Positions 45,511 to 57,886 of a stretch of 64,000 nucleotides of DNA are shown piece after piece. The number at the start of each line of letters is the position of its first letter. Positions within the stretch are counted from its first letter, which is position 1. The notes beneath the pieces are model-generated. The model made no database searches. It worked only from the letters and a program-made list of their open reading frames with translations, and was not told where the DNA came from. Both the position numbers and the translations under genes were made by a program. Source of the stretch: Hydractinia symbiolongicarpus (Eukaryota; Cnidaria; Hydrozoa; Anthoathecata; Hydractiniidae); contig NC_079881.1 in the NCBI RefSeq assembly GCF_029227915.1, forward strand, positions 20,559,501 through 20,623,500, given 5' to 3'.

Positions 45511-47766
45511 TTACCCACTGAATTGCAGAAAATGTGGAAAATTCTTTGATACCAAGCCGTACAAAAACAGTGTGTTGTAACTCATTTTAATCTTTATGTC
45601 AATCTTCTCCTCTTTAGTAAGGATACGCGCCCGAATTTCTAAACTATCCAGAATAAACTCACTCTCCCGTTCGAACCTCAATGATACCAGATGACGTAGA
45701 CCTTCACAGCAATCCCTGCAGGATTGCTTTTTCTTCTTTGTTTTCACTTTTGCATTCTTCTCAATATCTTTCAACATCTCATCGAATGCTTTCCAATGCA
45801 CTTCTTGTTCCTACAAATTTTATTTCTAACCTTTTTATACAACATTTTCAGAGGGTTTTTTGTAGCTTTTACTTAAACCAGTTGTCACATTACATTTTGT
45901 TAGAATGTTCACATCAGTTTTTATCAGTTAGCATTAGAAAATCAAACTAAAAAAAGTCACGAGCTCTTTTGTTAACCAAAGAGCGCAAGTTGTAACCAAC
46001 ATTGGGACATTTTTTTCATTTTAACGTAAACAAGAATGTGAGTCATAGTATAGCTGAAATCCAAGTCTCTGGACATTACTAACATATCACTACTTTTTTA
46101 CTTTCTTCTTCCTTTTGCATATTTTCGTGGGACAAAACTTATTGTTACCAAAGGTTTTTATTTACCCAAAATTGCTTTTTTAACATTTTGGTTGAAATAA
46201 TAAATATATATAAATAATAAATATATATTAGAGAATAGGTGACTGACTTATTGGTACTATTTCGCTAGAGAAAATGACAACTTAATAAAACGACAAAATT
46301 TGTACCTTTCTTTTCTTTTGACAGTCCATGTCAGTAGGTACAGTAAACTGAAGCAAAATTTTTGTATTTCCAGATCGAGTGTTTAAAGTAAACGTAAACG
46401 CTGTGTTATCAAAAATAAAAGTATCCATTACGCCAGACATCTCACCAAATGCTTTTATGTACAGTCCTCTTTCGAATTCATCTATATGCATGGTCTTCTT
46501 CTTTTTCAGCCATTGAACGGACTTATACTCATTACACTTGTTAAGAAACGACAGTTCTGGAATATCGATATCACCAGTGGAAAAAATTATCTCCATCTAA
46601 AAGATAAAAACTTGGAGAATGTTTTTGGAGAAATTTGTTGATGTTAGGTTCAGGTCGAAACGGTGATAGAAAACAAACAAAGCGGACCGGCAGATATAAT
46701 CGAAAAGATATTTTATTACGGCTATAATTAATAAAAATAAAAAATAATAGCAAAAACATTTTATATACTAAAACAGAAAAACTTGCTACGGAAAAACAAC
46801 ACTTAAAGAAGGATATTGCAGTATATGTTAGAAAATAGAACATTGATATAACAACAAAATTTTAAAACTTACATCATCGACATTAAAATTGGTAAGGCTA
46901 ACTTCTGGTACTAGGTAGGATATTGCAAAAAGTAGGTTATTCAATATTTTCTCAACTTTATACATATGTGGCGAGTCAAGTTTGACCCAAAGCACTGTGA
47001 ATCTTTGCTTGTCGCCAATGATTATTTCCCATTCACTACTGTCAAATAAGTCAATTGTGGAATGCGATGTCCCTATTCCTTGAAACATAGTAATTTTTTT
47101 AGAATCACCAAACCAGAACACATCCATATTGGGAGCTATCATTACATTCCTAAACTCCTTGTTTAAAAAATTGTATTTGAGTAAATAAGCTGACATATCC
47201 TGCTTGGGCATCTTTCTCATGTTTTCATAAAGAGCGATTGCTAGGGCTGAGATGTTTTGATCAGAAGAACCATGGAAATGAATTGTTGGAGTGGTCGCAA
47301 CAACAGGCACAATTTCATAAACAAACTTTGTTCCACATATATCATAAACACCGTTTGCTTGAGTATACACAGTCAGGGATTTTTGCATTATGCTGAAAAT
47401 GACATCATTTAGCACCATTGAATCATCAAGTTTGTAATAACGCATACGGCCAATAGGCGATGACAACTTCTTTATGTCTCGACCAAGTTGATACCCACAG
47501 ACATATTTCAAAGTTCTACATGGTTTTATATTAATCGGCTTCAAATGTGGCAACAGCTGTTTATAAACTGGCCTTTTAAAAAACTGGCGATAAGATTTTG
47601 ATACATTATCACATTTGTAATTTTTCATAGAAGGGAAAGTCAATCGTGTTGCTTTTTCGATAATCTCTGCATCGCCGTCAACACTATTGACAGTAAACTT
47701 GTTCAGTTTGTTTGTCTCGATGTCTACAATAAATGAATGGACATATAGATTAGCCAGATTGTGCAT
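45511..47766 (-). CDS. Unrecognised ~494-residue protein, unit C, three exons, intact
   Basis: Exons 47766-46873 (298 codons), 46596-46306 (97) and 45810-45511 (99 plus stop), all phase 0, acceptors TTTTAG and TTTGTAG. The same landmarks as the unit B copy are present (KPCRTLKYVCGYQ, HFHGSSDQNISALAIALYE, FWFGDSKKITMFQGIGTS, KKKKQSCRDCCEGLRHLV). One codon is missing relative to B in the variable segment (YNFLNKEFRN against YTFFFTNEYRK). It keeps the CAA and AG that unit A has lost, so it is the best reference copy. Function unknown; no signal peptide. Confidence 0.8.
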
Positions 47767-48544
47767 ACACGCAATTGTTGAATATATATTTTTGTAATTT
47801 AGGCTACTTTTCGACTGTTTGATGTTTTAAAAACTTTCAAATTTAGTATTAACAAATTTCGACAGAACTTGTAAGTAATAACCCAGCGTTGTCACGCTTG
47901 CGACACAGAACAGTCAAACTCACGAATTTGGACTTCGTACAAAAGAATCAAAATTCAATTTTATTAAAATTATTTGCTTTTTATAAAAAAGCGTATATTT
48001 TTTCTTATTTCAGGGCACACCGTGGAGTACGCTTTGTAGCTTAATTTGAAACGTGTTTTCGGTTTTCGATTAAACGTGTTAAAAAGCTACTCAAATTTGC
48101 TAAAAATGATTGCTATGGGCGTTGTCTTGCAGTTTATGAATTTATCAATACTTGTCATCGTATTTTATAAGCAAGGTTGAAAATTATTATAATCCCTTGT
48201 AATTATTTTAACGACTTACAGGAACCATGAAGGCTAAAACAATCTAAAGTTACCTTTTGGTTTTACTTGCTTCGCACATTGATGTTTGAATAAAAACGCT
48301 TTTGCTAAAAAAGATAAACAAATTGATTGTAACCGACAATTCAAGATGTTGCTATATGAAAGCTGCAAAAAATCTCGCCAGTCTTCACCTCTTACTTTAT
48401 TTTGTTTGCCTTATTTTGTATATAATTCACTTAAAAAACAACAACAACATGAATTATAAAAAGTTAACGAACGAAATTGATATAAATGTAAGCGCAAAAA
48501 AAAAAAGGATCAAATGTTAAAATAAATAAAAAGGCTGAGCTGGC

Positions 48545-51500
48545 TTAAGCAAATGAAAAAAACTTCTCCAACGAAAATAAAGAAAGTGAGTGATTACAAG
48601 GTGATTCAGGTTTTTGGCAATAATCATTTTGAAGGCCTTCGCACTTTGTGTCTTCGACAAACTTCCTGAGATCGGTGACATGCTTGTAGAAGGTGTAGCA
48701 TGGTGAAGTTTTCATCTCTTCGCAGTCATCTTTGCATAGTTCTTTAACACGAACACTTCCATTGGTTATCTCACATTCAGGCAATTGAGTTATTCCCAGT
48801 AAAGAGACGTAATATCTGTAACATGATATTTCAGATACTGTCCGTGAAACTTTGTAGACGTAATTCTCTCGTACAGTTTTATTTCTCAATGCATCCACGT
48901 ATACGTTATAAACATCTTGCCGAACACCTGTATCAACGTAATTCTTAACACAATATTTTGGCTGCGGGTTGGTTATCGCTAAAAAGAATACACAACACTA
49001 GTTAATCAAAACATCGCAAATTAATTTATTGCATGGACATTTATTATATTTTCAATAACTCATACTAGGCACCTGTTTGCTCCGCCGGGTATGTTAAGGA
49101 AAATAGGTTAGTTGATATTGAAAATATTGTAGTAAATGAACTCTGACACTGCCTTCGGTACACACGTGATTACGTCGATCTATATTTTCCATAAAGATCG
49201 ACGAAACGGTTACTAAGTCATTAAAGTTTTTAACACTAGTGACACAGAACCACATCATCTTGATGAAAAGGCTAAATCTCGAAATCTCGTCACTTTTGGA
49301 CTTCAGATCCTAGCAGGTCAAGGGGTTTCAGGCTGCTCTGTCCAGACGACGACGTAAGACTGGTAAATTACATTTTTTTTCCCGAAAAATCACTTATTGT
49401 ACTGAAAGGGTTATGTGAAATGTTAAAAGTTGGAACAAATTAGTGGGAGTAGTTCTTCAAAGTTTTTTGTGTTCGTAAGTATTGATCAAAGCGATAAATG
49501 CGTTTAATGATTATTAAACGTAAGAATAAAATAAGCACGGTAAAAATAAACTGCATGAATGAAAAGAACACATGTAAAGAACCCGGAATTTCTCAGACAT
49601 AAAAAAGACGCAGAAAGAAGCAAATAACTATTAATCGGAAGAGAGGGTAAATAAGTGCTTAAACTAACCGGTGCTTAGTACCTTATAAACTTTAAAACCG
49701 TTCGTGTCAAAAAATTGGCTAAATGCTTGTCAAAATACGAACTAAACCCAAATTGGAAAACAAACAGATAGTGTAGCTAAGCCATGCCAAACGTATTTCC
49801 AGAAATGCAAGTTTTTTTTTATTTTGTGGCTTCCGTGCACTATAATCACATACAATAGGTTTACCTAAAAATAACATGTCAATTTATATAAAAATTGCAT
49901 ATCAGGAAGAATAGAAAATGTCATGCTGGAATAGTGCTAAAGACAGTGATGTAATAGTTTTATCGAGGGGGAGGTTTATCTCGATTAAATAGTAGGCTCT
50001 CCTGCAAGGTTAACTAAAATCATTACTGTCAATGCGTAACACGGCAAAATTACAAAACGGTGGAGCATAATTACATTTATATCTATGATCATAAACAACA
50101 GAGGGAACGCGATATCCCTAACTGCTTATACATTGTGACCTTAAAGAGGCAAAGAAAATTTCCATAATATGTGGTGTTGCAGCCACCACATTAAAAATGG
50201 TAAACAAGGCAAGAGCGCAAGTGCTTTGGAATACGATCTTTAAACTGAAAAAACCTACGAAGCCTGCAAGTAGAACTAAAAACAAAACGAAAGAATAATG
50301 CAACAGCTTATTAGGGAAAAATTCCTTACAGACTTGTTTTTGTTGAAAAACGTCTGTATTCAAGGAATCTACGAAACATTTTTCACCGTTTGTTGATAGT
50401 GAAATATATAAATATTTGAATTTCCCTAATTTTTTAAAAAATAATGGTATTAACAGTGAATATGTAGTAGTTATTAAACAGTGCCGAGAAAATTATTGGA
50501 TATATTTTTTAAGTTTTTTATGTTTTTTTTCCTACTTCACGAGAATTAAATCGTTTGTCACGCAATAATATTTACGCATGTTTAACCCTATTCAGGGGGT
50601 GTAGTCCTGGGGTGTGGGAGGGGGGGGGGCAAAAATGCCCTACCCCCATAACTTTCCTTGTATTAGGTTATAACTTATAAAACTTGTTACGGGTGATGTT
50701 TGTCACATGGCAATTAAAAAGCATGCTTCAAATGCTGACTGTCAGCAATTTTTTTCTTCTGACTTCTTTTATTGAATTTGTGTAGCTTCATAATAGATTT
50801 TTACTTCTTTTATGTAAATATTGAAAATAATGTTAATTATATGCAATTACATCGTGTAAAATATGTAAAAACATATTTTCACACATACCTTTGGAGTAAT
50901 TACATGACCATAAAAAGTGAAATATGTATGCACAACTGGTCAGAGACATTAGATTGATTCCATACATTTTTTATTGAGAAATGCTTACAATCAAATGAGG
51001 AAAGCATATAAAAGTTATTGAAAAGCAACGCAGGTACCAAGGTTTTGGTGAAAAAAAAGCGTAAGTAAAAATAGAAAATAACGCCCACGAGCGTCAAAGG
51101 GTAGTAAAAGCGGAGGGCGCAAGTTATTTGAACATCTTTAGATATAAAAACCTAAATGTTACCATTGTAAGTCCATTATAATATCCATATACCAAAATGC
51201 TAAAAATAATTGAAACAGTGCCTTTCAAAATGGGCGTGACGCACCACTTACTGTAAATTTTTAAAAAGCTATCAAGAGTTTCAGGGTAATACCATTTATG
51301 GTTGCAGATTTATTAACGAAAGCATGCCAGGTAGGGCTTTTGCCCCTCCCCTCGACCTGAATATGTTTAATAAGTACCCTGATGTATAATAAGTTAAGTT
51401 GAACTACCGAATTAAACACAAATCTCTTTCAATGCGCTATAGATACTACCTCACTAACCTAAAGTCACAGTTCAACGCATAATCTCTACGGTTGAGAGCA

Positions 51501-51753
51501 CCGGGACCTCCCTTTAATTACTATGTTGAAACAAAATAATAATTGAACTGTAAATATGATTTATTGTTAATTTGTTTCGTAAAAAATATAGTATGACATG
51601 ATTGGAATATATTTAAAAACTACGTGTTAACAGAGCTTTTCACAAACAAATATTTTTTGGTATGTTCTAAAGAGTTTCCTTAAAAAAGTTTTGCTTACCT
51701 GAAAATGTCGATATCACCTGCAACAGCAACACCAGCAGGAAATAATACAACAT
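48545..51753 (-). CDS. Secreted protein with Frizzled/ROR-like cysteine-rich domain, unit C
   Basis: Exon 1 (51753-51699) encodes MLYYFLLVLLLQVISTFS, a signal peptide, phase 1 at G|GTAAGC. Exon 2 (48978-48545) completes 162 residues. Cys spacing is the same as in unit B: KYC, ISCYRYY, PECE, KELCKDDCEE, TSPCYTF, DTKCEGL, DYCQ, SPC. It differs from B mainly at residues 25-60, the N-terminal part of the CRD, while the LCKDDC-to-C-terminus part is nearly fixed. N-glycosylation sequons (for example NKT, NGS) fit secretion. Same caution as for unit B on the family name. Confidence 0.7.
50118..50379 (-). pseudogene. Unit C homologue of the two-helix membrane protein, frame broken
   Basis: The body (LLAGFVGFFSLKIVFQSTCA then LALFTIFNVVAATPHI) aligns with unit A 30161-30418. 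The homologous ATG at 50379 reads MFRRFLEYRRFSTKTSL and hits a TAA, so a frameshift separates start and body. Lies in the CRD gene intron. Confidence 0.45.
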
Positions 51754-53319
51754 TGTGATCTAAAAAAGTTATCTGGAACATTAAATTGACAGTAATTTTA
51801 ATAGATACGTATCTGGATATTCATTTAATGCACATGATTCTTAAATTGTTCTGGAGGCTGGCGTGTGCGTATGGGATAGAAAGTACCCAGCATGCTGTGG
51901 CCAAAATAGAAAATGCTGTGGTATGTTAAGAAGTCAAGTCTTAACCCACGAATTTTTTGTTAACGTGTGCGCTCTAAAAAAATTATAGATTTTATCCAAT
52001 TGTGTTACTCTTGAAACTTTGCCGATGCCGATATGACTGTTTAGAGAACAGAGATCCCTTTTTGTATCAATATATAAAAACTCTCAAAAATTTTATTCTG
52101 AACAAATATTTTGAAAAGACAAAAAGAAGTTGATGCGACTCGAATTATTACGTGAATGTCGTATCCTTTCAAATCCCACAAAAAACAAAGAAAAAAGTAC
52201 CTTTTCCTGTATCTCCTTTCCTTTACATTATCAAAGAGGAAATGCAGAATTCAACTATAGCAGTTAACCACTGACCTAAATTCATAGGTGAGTGGTTTCT
52301 TTATGCAGAATTATTCACGCTCAATTGATTTTCGGCAGGAAATGTTAATAGCAAAGGAAAAACAACAACATACTTTATATGATTACGCTTTCTTGCGCAC
52401 ATTCTTTTTAAAAAACGTTCAATCTTTTTGATGTATCAATGAGCATGTTATGAACTTTACTCGCAAAATTCATTCACTTTCAAGTCGAAAAAAATACGAT
52501 ATGGTAATCCAATGATACAGGGCAATATGTTCCTTGAGATTTTCAATGATTACTACAGGAAAAATTCGTCTGAGTAAAAAAAAGTATCTTCGTCTAATTT
52601 TTATTTTATATAGGCGTTAGAACGATTTTTTATAGATAAATAACTCAAGCCGAGAGGATGTTGGAAGCAAAAATTTCACGTTTTGGTATTTAGAGGGCTA
52701 CTATTGGCTATTTATAATACTCTCCAACAATAGTCCGTAATAAATGATTTACACAAATTGTGTTTAGGACAAAACCTGCCCATAGAGTAGCTTTTAACTG
52801 CAAAATTTCAAAAAAAAAGGTTTTCAAAAACATTGTTTTTTGTTTATTACAAGAGTATACCTCATAGGTGCACATTTCGGTCACTTACAAGCATTTATTA
52901 TATTATACTTATTTCTTCTACAAAATGAATTTTATATTCACACTTGTTATTAAGGCTCCGTAATTGTAGCAATCATTAAATAAATGCGTCGCTGGGGAAA
53001 TTTTCCCCATTAGCATTAAACTTGGGCAACCGAATTCCCGCCAAATTGCGCCCACGGTTACGTCTAGTTTGCTTTACTGGCAACTTGTCGCGCGAAATTT
53101 TGTGTAGTTTTACACCAATTCACGGAAATTCTAGTGTTATGAATTAATCTTATTAACTCTCTGCCTGTCTAATACTGGATAACTCAACTCCAACTCGGTT
53201 TACTGGGTGCAGCACAAAACTTTTATCGTAAAACACAGCGACGTCTTTTGATTTTAGTGAAAATTTCTGATCTTCTACTTTCGTCAACATTGTTATGAAA
53301 TCAACTACATCTATAACCG

Positions 53320-53720
53320 AACAGAAATATTAGATCCTGCTTCATCTTCCAATACAATACAGGCTGCTGAAATGGGCCATAACACTTAAAAACACTTTTT
53401 AGAAGAGCCAGTGCCAGCAGATCCTCTTAAAAGAAAACGCTTACGCCTAAAAAAGTATCCATGAAAAAGTTAGGCGAACATCAACATCTGGATTACTCTT
53501 AAGCTTCTCCTGACAAGAATTGCTCGGAAGCTGAAGAAAAAAGTGCTGCAAAATACACAAGACGCCCCATTTATGGGAACTACCGACTGATCTGGCGAAG
53601 TAAGCCAATAGATATTTCGAACAATATATTCCGGACTCTCACATTACAGAAAAATTGCTAGAAGAAAATCCTGTGCCTTCAAATATTGTGGTGAAAGACC
53701 TTGTTGTTCAATAATACGGC
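53320..53720 (+). pseudogene. Decayed OB-fold last exon and adjoining fragment, unit C
   Basis: ILDPASSSNTIQAAEMGHNT at about 53335-53390, then a stop. Further on, a frame reads SANRYFEQYIPDSHITEKLL, then EENPVPSNIVVKDLVVQ and a stop at about 53712. The second piece matches 40610-40700 in unit B. Family of the second piece not recognised. Confidence 0.4.
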
Positions 53721-53780
53721 TTGTCTTGCCTGGAACTCTTCCGTTAAAAGAATATAGCAGAAAGGTAACTAGGTATGGAG

Positions 53781-53803
53781 CCTTTCTACCGACTGTAGAA
53801 AGG
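53781..53803. other. Perfect hairpin, 9-bp stem
   Basis: CCTTTCTAC, a five-base loop, GTAGAAAGG. No U-tract or gene end makes it a terminator; it may be an element end just outside unit C. Confidence 0.4.
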
Positions 53804-53809
53804 CCCTGG

Positions 53810-54351
53810 AGATATTTGACAGGCGGTAAATTCAGCTTAAATAACGTTGCAAATCATTTAATTGTTTAACTGCTGCCAAAATACAAAACTCTCTTGCGTA
53901 AACAAGATCCGGCTGGCAGTAGCTGAGTCTATATGTCATTTAACAAGGCATATAGTCTCAGCTTAGTCGTTAACTAAAACTTAAATACCTGGAGAATTGG
54001 TGCAGGAAGACACCTGATATTTCAGCAAAAGTTTCTTGCATCTGGAGTTATTTAATGTATATTTGATTTCATACTTTCAATAGTCTTTGAACTTATAGTT
54101 TTAGAAAAGGAACGTTGTTAAAAATTTTACCCCCTGAGAATAGTTTTTAGGGTATGATACAGGATTTGTGTATCAACTTTAATACAATAATAACAGATTA
54201 TCCCGGGCTGTACTACAAAATATCGCCCGAGGTCTAAGTCCCGACCGAGCTTGCGAGCTCGGTGCAACGACTGGCTGACTGCAATGACTTATTTGTTAAC
54301 AGTCTAAGTTATATAAAAACAAAAAAAAATAATTTCGGTTTAGTGTTCTTA
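53810..54351. other. No gene; two hairpins
   Basis: Holds an imperfect 17-bp stem at 53921-53963 (AGCTGAGTCTATATGTC against GGCATATAGTCTCAGCT) and a perfect 8-bp stem at 54244-54263 (ACCGAGCT TGCG AGCTCGGT). Nothing coding. Confidence 0.45.
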
Positions 54352-54478
54352 TCTCTATATTAATAGCCTTCGTCTGTCTGTCTCTGCGCAAGATGGCACC
54401 TCAAGTAGCGAGACATACGAAATGCGGTATATATAAAGGACGGGCACCCCGTGGATTTTTCCACGGGTTAACGACTAG
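54352..54478 (+). mobile_element. Mini-Helitron copy 6 (127 bp)
   Basis: Begins TCTCTATATTAATAGCC, then CGTCTGTCTGTCTC, and ends with hairpin CCCGTGGA/TCCACGGG and TTAACGACTAG before T. Intact termini of the second subfamily. Confidence 0.8.
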
Positions 54479-56890
54479 TAATAATATAATTTACTAGCAC
54501 TACTTTCGTTAACACTTGAGGTCTAAATTTCGAAACAGTTCTCTCTAAAAACAAACATTCTATACCGAATTCGAGAGTCCCTATAGAATAAATCTTTGTA
54601 AACAAAACATAACGAAATAAGATTTTTTGGTAAACCTTTTAGACACAAATCAATAAAGTTTAGGAAAATTTAAGGCTTCTAAATTTAAAACTCCAGGTCA
54701 TTTTTATGAAAACGTGCATACACATTTGATAGTTATGTAGAGGAATTTGCTATTACTTTGTTACTAAATTAGTCAACAAACAGCGAAAAAGTGTTTGTAA
54801 ATTTTTACTAAAGTTTGTGGGATTGACTAATATTTTTACCGGCTAAAACTTTTGTTGTTACCGACTTTGTTATTCCAAGTAATTATACTACTAATAAGGT
54901 AAACAAAAGCCTAAATCAATATAGAAATAGTCGCAGGGCTGGGGAAAGGGCCCCTGAAGTTCGCGAGCGAAAAATTGTGGCTGCCACTTTAGGTCTACAA
55001 CTATGCAAGTCAACTTTAACAAGTTAAAATATCGTGAGTTTGTGAAAATTGTATTCGAATTTAGCTCTCTTTTCCACTATACTACGTCCGAAAAGATTGT
55101 CAGATGCAGCAAATTTGAGAGGGTGCAACAGCTGTCAGCCCATACTGGTAGCACACACGCCTAATAGCAAATAACAAAAAAGGACTCGCTAACGTAGATT
55201 TGTTAACAAAATAATATTGAGAAGAAAACAAGTTGTCTGCAGTTTTTTTCTTTTTAAAATTATTTAATATTATAATGATGTTTCTTCAAGCCAATCCAAA
55301 AATTAGATTATAGCTACAAAATGTATCGTGTATCATCCACTTCAAGCATATTTTTAAAAAAAAACTAATCGCCACTTCACATCGCATTGAAAAACACTCC
55401 CAAGACTGTCGCTGCCATTGTACATACGGGCAGGTAAAAGTTGCTTTATGTCAAAAATTTAAACTGAGATAAAGTGATTTTTTTTAGTGTATTGCGAAAC
55501 AAAGTTAAAATAAAATCATTCAGAATGTTTATATCGCCATGGTGACTTTTTGTGGAATAAAGAAAGATATTTCACGTACTTCTTTCGAAAGTGCATTGCA
55601 ACAGTGACACACATACTTTATGTCAATTATTTCGATTATGCGAATTGGTCCTCCAGAACTTCGACAATAGTGGAAAATGTTTTTGCCTCAATTTGATCAA
55701 AGCAAAAATACCAAAAGAAGTTTCGAGCCGTTATCTCAATTTTACTAAAGTTCTATGAGTTTATTAATGCAAAACCTCGGTTTTAAACTAAAATTACTTT
55801 TTTAAAGCCGCTGAATTAGTTTGGCAATTGTAGCTTAGGTCACTTTTTTGTGTGTTAAAACTGTACAAGATTTGTTTTTTTAGGTCAAGTAGTTTCCAAG
55901 ATATTGACACCATCGGGTTGAATGCCACCCTAAAATGCAAGGCCTTAAATTTCCCGGCATGAATCGGATTAAAAAACAAGCCACAGCCTGTCGTTACACG
56001 ACAGTAGCTAAAACAATCAGCTCTTTTTATTTCACAGTATAAGTTCGTAATTAATCTTAAATTATAAGTAGAAACCTCAGCTGGAAAACTTCTAGGATTT
56101 TTTCGCAAACTACACGCCCCGGATTTTCATTTCATAATTACCCAGCCATAGCTGAAAAAGCTAGTCATCTTCCAATGCATGTGTGTAAAGCTACAATCGT
56201 TGCAAAAAGTAATGAGATGCACAAAATAACCATAAGAGGCAAAAAAGTCAACAAATACAAAATTATAGTTCTTTTTATCTCCTCCCTCCTTTACACACTC
56301 ATAACAACAAAGTTCTGTTTCTAAAAAACCTGAATGCAACATTGTCTGAGGAGTGCAAGGGTAAAAATATGTGAATAAATGGAATTTTGAAGTGTGTTAA
56401 TATTTTTGGCAAAGATTGTAGCTACATTTTAACGTCTATATTTTATACAGGTTAACTTTAGCTAGGTAATCATAACAGTGTCTACCTAAAACACTATCGG
56501 TAGAAAACAATGACACAATACTAACATATGCCAGAGCTGATAAAACATAATGTTGTGGGTAACTATTTAGTAGTAAGATTCTTGCGTAAGTAATGGCTAT
56601 AATAGGTAATTAAATAGTGCATAACTTTAAAAAACGTATTCTGCATTTATATAGATTAAAGCATTATAAAGTTTGGAATAACATCTATACAAAAATCAAA
56701 ATCAGACTTCAAAATCTGTTCTGCCACGCCATGACGTAAATATCTTACGCTTCGGCTATGGTTATAGGGGGTAATAATGTCAAACACGGCTAGAAGAAAT
56801 AAATAAAATAAATTTAGAATATATCTAAAATCATCTAAGAAATAAAATAAACTAATTAAAGTACAGAACATCCTGTCTCGTTTTGACGTA
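54479..56890. other. No supported gene; 3' flank of the GPCR gene
   Basis: Minus-strand open frames at 55794-56108 and 56127-56342 have AT-driven composition and no family motif. The GPCR 3' UTR presumably lies toward 56800. Confidence 0.4.
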
Positions 56891-57886
56891 TTACACAGCT
56901 TTTCCAATATTGTTGCTAGGTAACGCTCGATTATTAGCACTAGATATAGTTGGGGTATCCATAGGGGTTACAATGTTGTTCTTTGAAAACAAACAGACGA
57001 ACACACGTGACCAAAACAACCTGTGGACGTTCCTCAACTCTGTCATTGTGAGTATGAACAAGTACGGATTTAACATCATGTAGATAAACGAAATTATTCC
57101 ATTCAGCTTGTAAAATGATTGGTCGACATAGAGTCTCAGAATACTTGAGAGAACATGAAGACCTGTGAAAATGACTGTGATAATGTATATACGTATCAAA
57201 TCCTTTAATGATTGCTTTAGCCTTCTCAATATTGTCAACTGTTGAGCATTGTGTCCCGTGTTAACTTTTTTGCTTTTTATTACCTTAATATTTCTTTGTC
57301 TCATACTGTTAGTATGAATTGCTATAGAAAACACTGTCACCATAGAAATCAGCATCAAACACCAAGAAACAACATGGTTCTTGTAACTTCTTGAAGTTAT
57401 AGCAGATACCAGTTTTGGTTGTTTGCCGAATGGTATAACGGTAGTGAGAGTAGCAGCTATAGAAATTCCCATAACAGAGCAAAACACTTTGCATGACGTA
57501 ACAACTTGGTAGTAAGCGAGACAATATTTTATTGCGATGAATCTATCTATAGCTAATAGAACTGTGCAAAATATAGATATCAAGAAAGTCGTTTTGGTCG
57601 CAACATGAAAAATAATGGTAAGATTCGCCTGCTTACTCTTGATTTGGTCATTACAAGTCATGCACATCGAGCTGTTGGTTACATCTGTCGAAATTTGCAA
57701 GATGATAGATGTTGAAGCACTTACTGCAAAGATGGTATCTGTAACTGCGATAGCAATGACAATATAGTATATCGGTATATGCAGTCTTTCTTTAGTTAAT
57801 ATAAATATCACATTTAGAATGTTTCCTGGCAGTGGCAGGAAGGCAAAGACAAGTATAAACAAATCCAATCCTGAAATATTTGCCAT
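56891..57886 (-). CDS. Rhodopsin-class (class A) G-protein-coupled receptor, orphan, intronless
   Basis: 331 residues from the ATG at 57886. Seven hydrophobic segments with class A marks: GN (N22) in TM1; D50 in TM2; DRF (114-116) closing TM3 in LLAIDRFIAIKY; a basic third intracellular loop (MRQRNIKVIKSKK...RRLKQSLKDLIR, 195-232); NPYLF (273-277, NPxxY form) in TM7. Missing: the TM4 tryptophan and the TM6 CWxP motif (IITVIFTGLHVLS instead), so activation may be atypical. Extracellular Cys at 75/78 and 176 could form the TM3-ECL2 bridge. Single-exon class A receptors with this pattern are common in cnidarian expansions; ligand unknown. A frame-shifted shadow frame at 57309-57524 is not a gene. 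Confidence 0.88.
   Translation of the reverse strand: MANISGLDLFILVFAFLPLPGNILNVIFILTKERLHIPIYYIVIAIAVTDTIFAVSASTSIILQISTDVTNSSMCMTCNDQIKSKQANLTIIFHVATKTTFLISIFCTVLLAIDRFIAIKYCLAYYQVVTSCKVFCSVMGISIAATLTTVIPFGKQPKLVSAITSRSYKNHVVSWCLMLISMVTVFSIAIHTNSMRQRNIKVIKSKKVNTGHNAQQLTILRRLKQSLKDLIRIYIITVIFTGLHVLSSILRLYVDQSFYKLNGIISFIYMMLNPYLFILTMTELRNVHRLFWSRVFVCLFSKNNIVTPMDTPTISSANNRALPSNNIGKAV

Larger units (their letters stand above)
45455..53760. repeat. Segmental duplication, unit C
   Basis: Third paralogous block, same gene order as A and B. Similarity fades after about 53720. The CRD gene intron is longest here (2.7 kb). Confidence 0.85.

Noticed and set aside
54244-54263. ACCGAGCT hairpin as a rho-independent terminator
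   Set aside because: No T-tract and the host is eukaryotic.
57309-57524. Second minus-strand frame inside the GPCR
   Set aside because: Frame-shifted shadow of the receptor frame, no domain.
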